A stretch of DNA of 64,000 nucleotides from Chondrilla cf. caribensis (lineage: Eukaryota > Porifera > Demospongiae > Chondrillida > Chondrillidae): positions 2,327,971 to 2,391,970 of the forward strand of contig OZ026569.1 of the NCBI GenBank assembly GCA_964020155.1. Reading direction: 5' to 3'. The position numbers and the translations under genes were made by a program. Each line of letters begins with the position of its first letter. Positions within the stretch are counted from its first letter, which is position 1. This document shows, one piece after another, positions 63,060 to 64,000 of this stretch. The notes beneath the pieces were generated by a model. The model saw only the letters and a program-made list of their open reading frames with translations. It made no database searches and was not told the origin of the DNA.

Positions 63060-63860
63060 TCTAATGGATAATTCGATAGTTCATTCTCAATGCATAAGGG
63101 ACAATAATTTTGTCAATATACTCAACACTGTCTCCTCGTTTGACCAGTGGGTAGGAATGTGAGTAATGTGCCAATCAGGTGGATATGGGTAATCTTGATG
63201 GCACCTCTTTGTTTTGCCCCAATAAACGAGCTGGATGGGGAGGGAATCACCACTCAGTGTCGCAGCAAACAATGCTGTGATTTGCCATTTGTCACTGAAT
63301 CCTCCGATTTCAACCCATGTTATACCTTTTCCATTGTCCACTTTGATGCAGGAACATAGCTCAGTGCAGTGTGGCCCCAGTTCAGAACCAACTGTGAAGG
63401 GATCTCTTTGAATTCTGTTGCTACCTGGATTTCTTGGAGGATTGTTGAATGCAAGTCATCCATGCAAGTTTGTGGGTAGGACTCAAGTCTTGGTGCCACC
63501 TTTCCTCTTCACAAATCCCATCTGGTGTAGTAGGCTCTGAGCCCAACTCCTCGTGGGGGCAACAGAACCACCATATTCCCTGAGGAGTGTTCGATTAATT
63601 TCAGTGATGATGCCTCGCAATCGCAATAACAATAGAGGTGGCTACAGCAGCATCATTCACTCGCAGGACCTTGATGTATGATTGCACATTGGAGTCAATT
63701 GTCTCACCCAATAGCAATGGGCGGCCACGTTTCTTGGGTGGGAGACTTGTCACCACTGCTTCATCCAGGCTGTTGCCTGATGACCGTTTTTTTCCCCAGC
63801 TCTTGATAGTAATTCTTCTTGATCAAACGTACTGTGCTCTCGTTCAGTGGCCTGCCTAAT
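63060..63860 (-). mobile_element. Pogo/jerky-like DDE transposase relic
   Basis: The minus frame 63341-63087 encodes VEIGGFSDKWQITALFA, LPIQLVYWGKT and HWSNEETVLSIL, the core of a DDE superfamily transposase of the pogo/Tigger/jerky type. Upstream on the same strand (63860-63480), in other frames, fragments GRPLLLGETI, INRTLLREYGG and FVKRKGGT match the region before the catalytic core. The first catalytic site reads LVLNWGHTAL, where family members have an acidic residue. It abuts the reverse-transcriptase relic and may have inserted into it. The 5' end lies at or beyond the window edge. Confidence 0.7.
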
Positions 63861-64000
63861 TCTTATGAAAATTTTATCACAGTTGCAGCATTGCAGTTCT
63901 CACTCGCGTACTTGCCGATCTGTGCTCGCTGTTCATCTGTTAGTCGACCGTACGATCCCTGAGCCTGTGTCTTCACGCTGTCATCTCGCTTCTAGACCAA

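Overview
The window is animal nuclear DNA. Its genes are intron-rich with GT-AG splicing, the flanks are AT-rich, there is much (CA)n and many small inverted-repeat transposons, and there are no operons. The gene set (receptor-like tyrosine kinase, FMNL-type formin, WDR55, a TRP-like channel) is metazoan. The style of the kinase and channel genes, short introns and many small TIR elements suggest an early-branching animal such as a demosponge. That placement is inference, because no species marker was found.

Layout. (1) 1-5.8 kb: the 3' end of a receptor-like tyrosine kinase on +, a decayed copy of its last exon, and convergent to it on - the 3' part of a single-pass membrane protein whose tail carries repeated Ser-Pro-Ala-Tyr units. 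(2) 7.0-19.2 kb: a complete 19-exon formin of the FMNL class on + (998 codons, all junctions in phase). (3) 20.4-25.1 kb: a complete seven-exon WDR55 gene on - (371 codons), with three small transposons or hairpins in its introns. (4) 26.3-36.95 kb: an apparently intact gene on - for a protein of about 1,278 residues joining SPRY, ankyrin repeats, a six-segment ion channel and an 18-residue-repeat coiled coil (copy A). (5) 37.3-43.7 kb: a gene-free array of nested higher-order repeats with microsatellites, a LINE 3' fragment and a hAT-type element with a perfect 8-bp target duplication. (6) 43.7-46.36 kb: copy B, a partial duplicate holding WDR55 exon 1 and only the last three channel exons, both broken. 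(7) 46.36-60.98 kb: copy C, a near-complete second channel gene with a 2-nt deletion that stops translation at the end of the SPRY domain, and with several insertions, including a degenerate reverse-transcriptase element of about 3 kb. (8) 61.0-64 kb: a second, different reverse-transcriptase relic next to a pogo/jerky-like DDE transposase relic.

The main signal is the locus history. A block that began inside WDR55 intron 1 and ended just beyond the channel promoter was duplicated, and an older eroded trace of WDR55 exon 1 at about 43.05 kb hints at an earlier round. The SPRY-ankyrin-TRP-coiled-coil protein is the most interesting gene. Exon models were built by hand from splice consensus, reading phase and A/B/C comparison.
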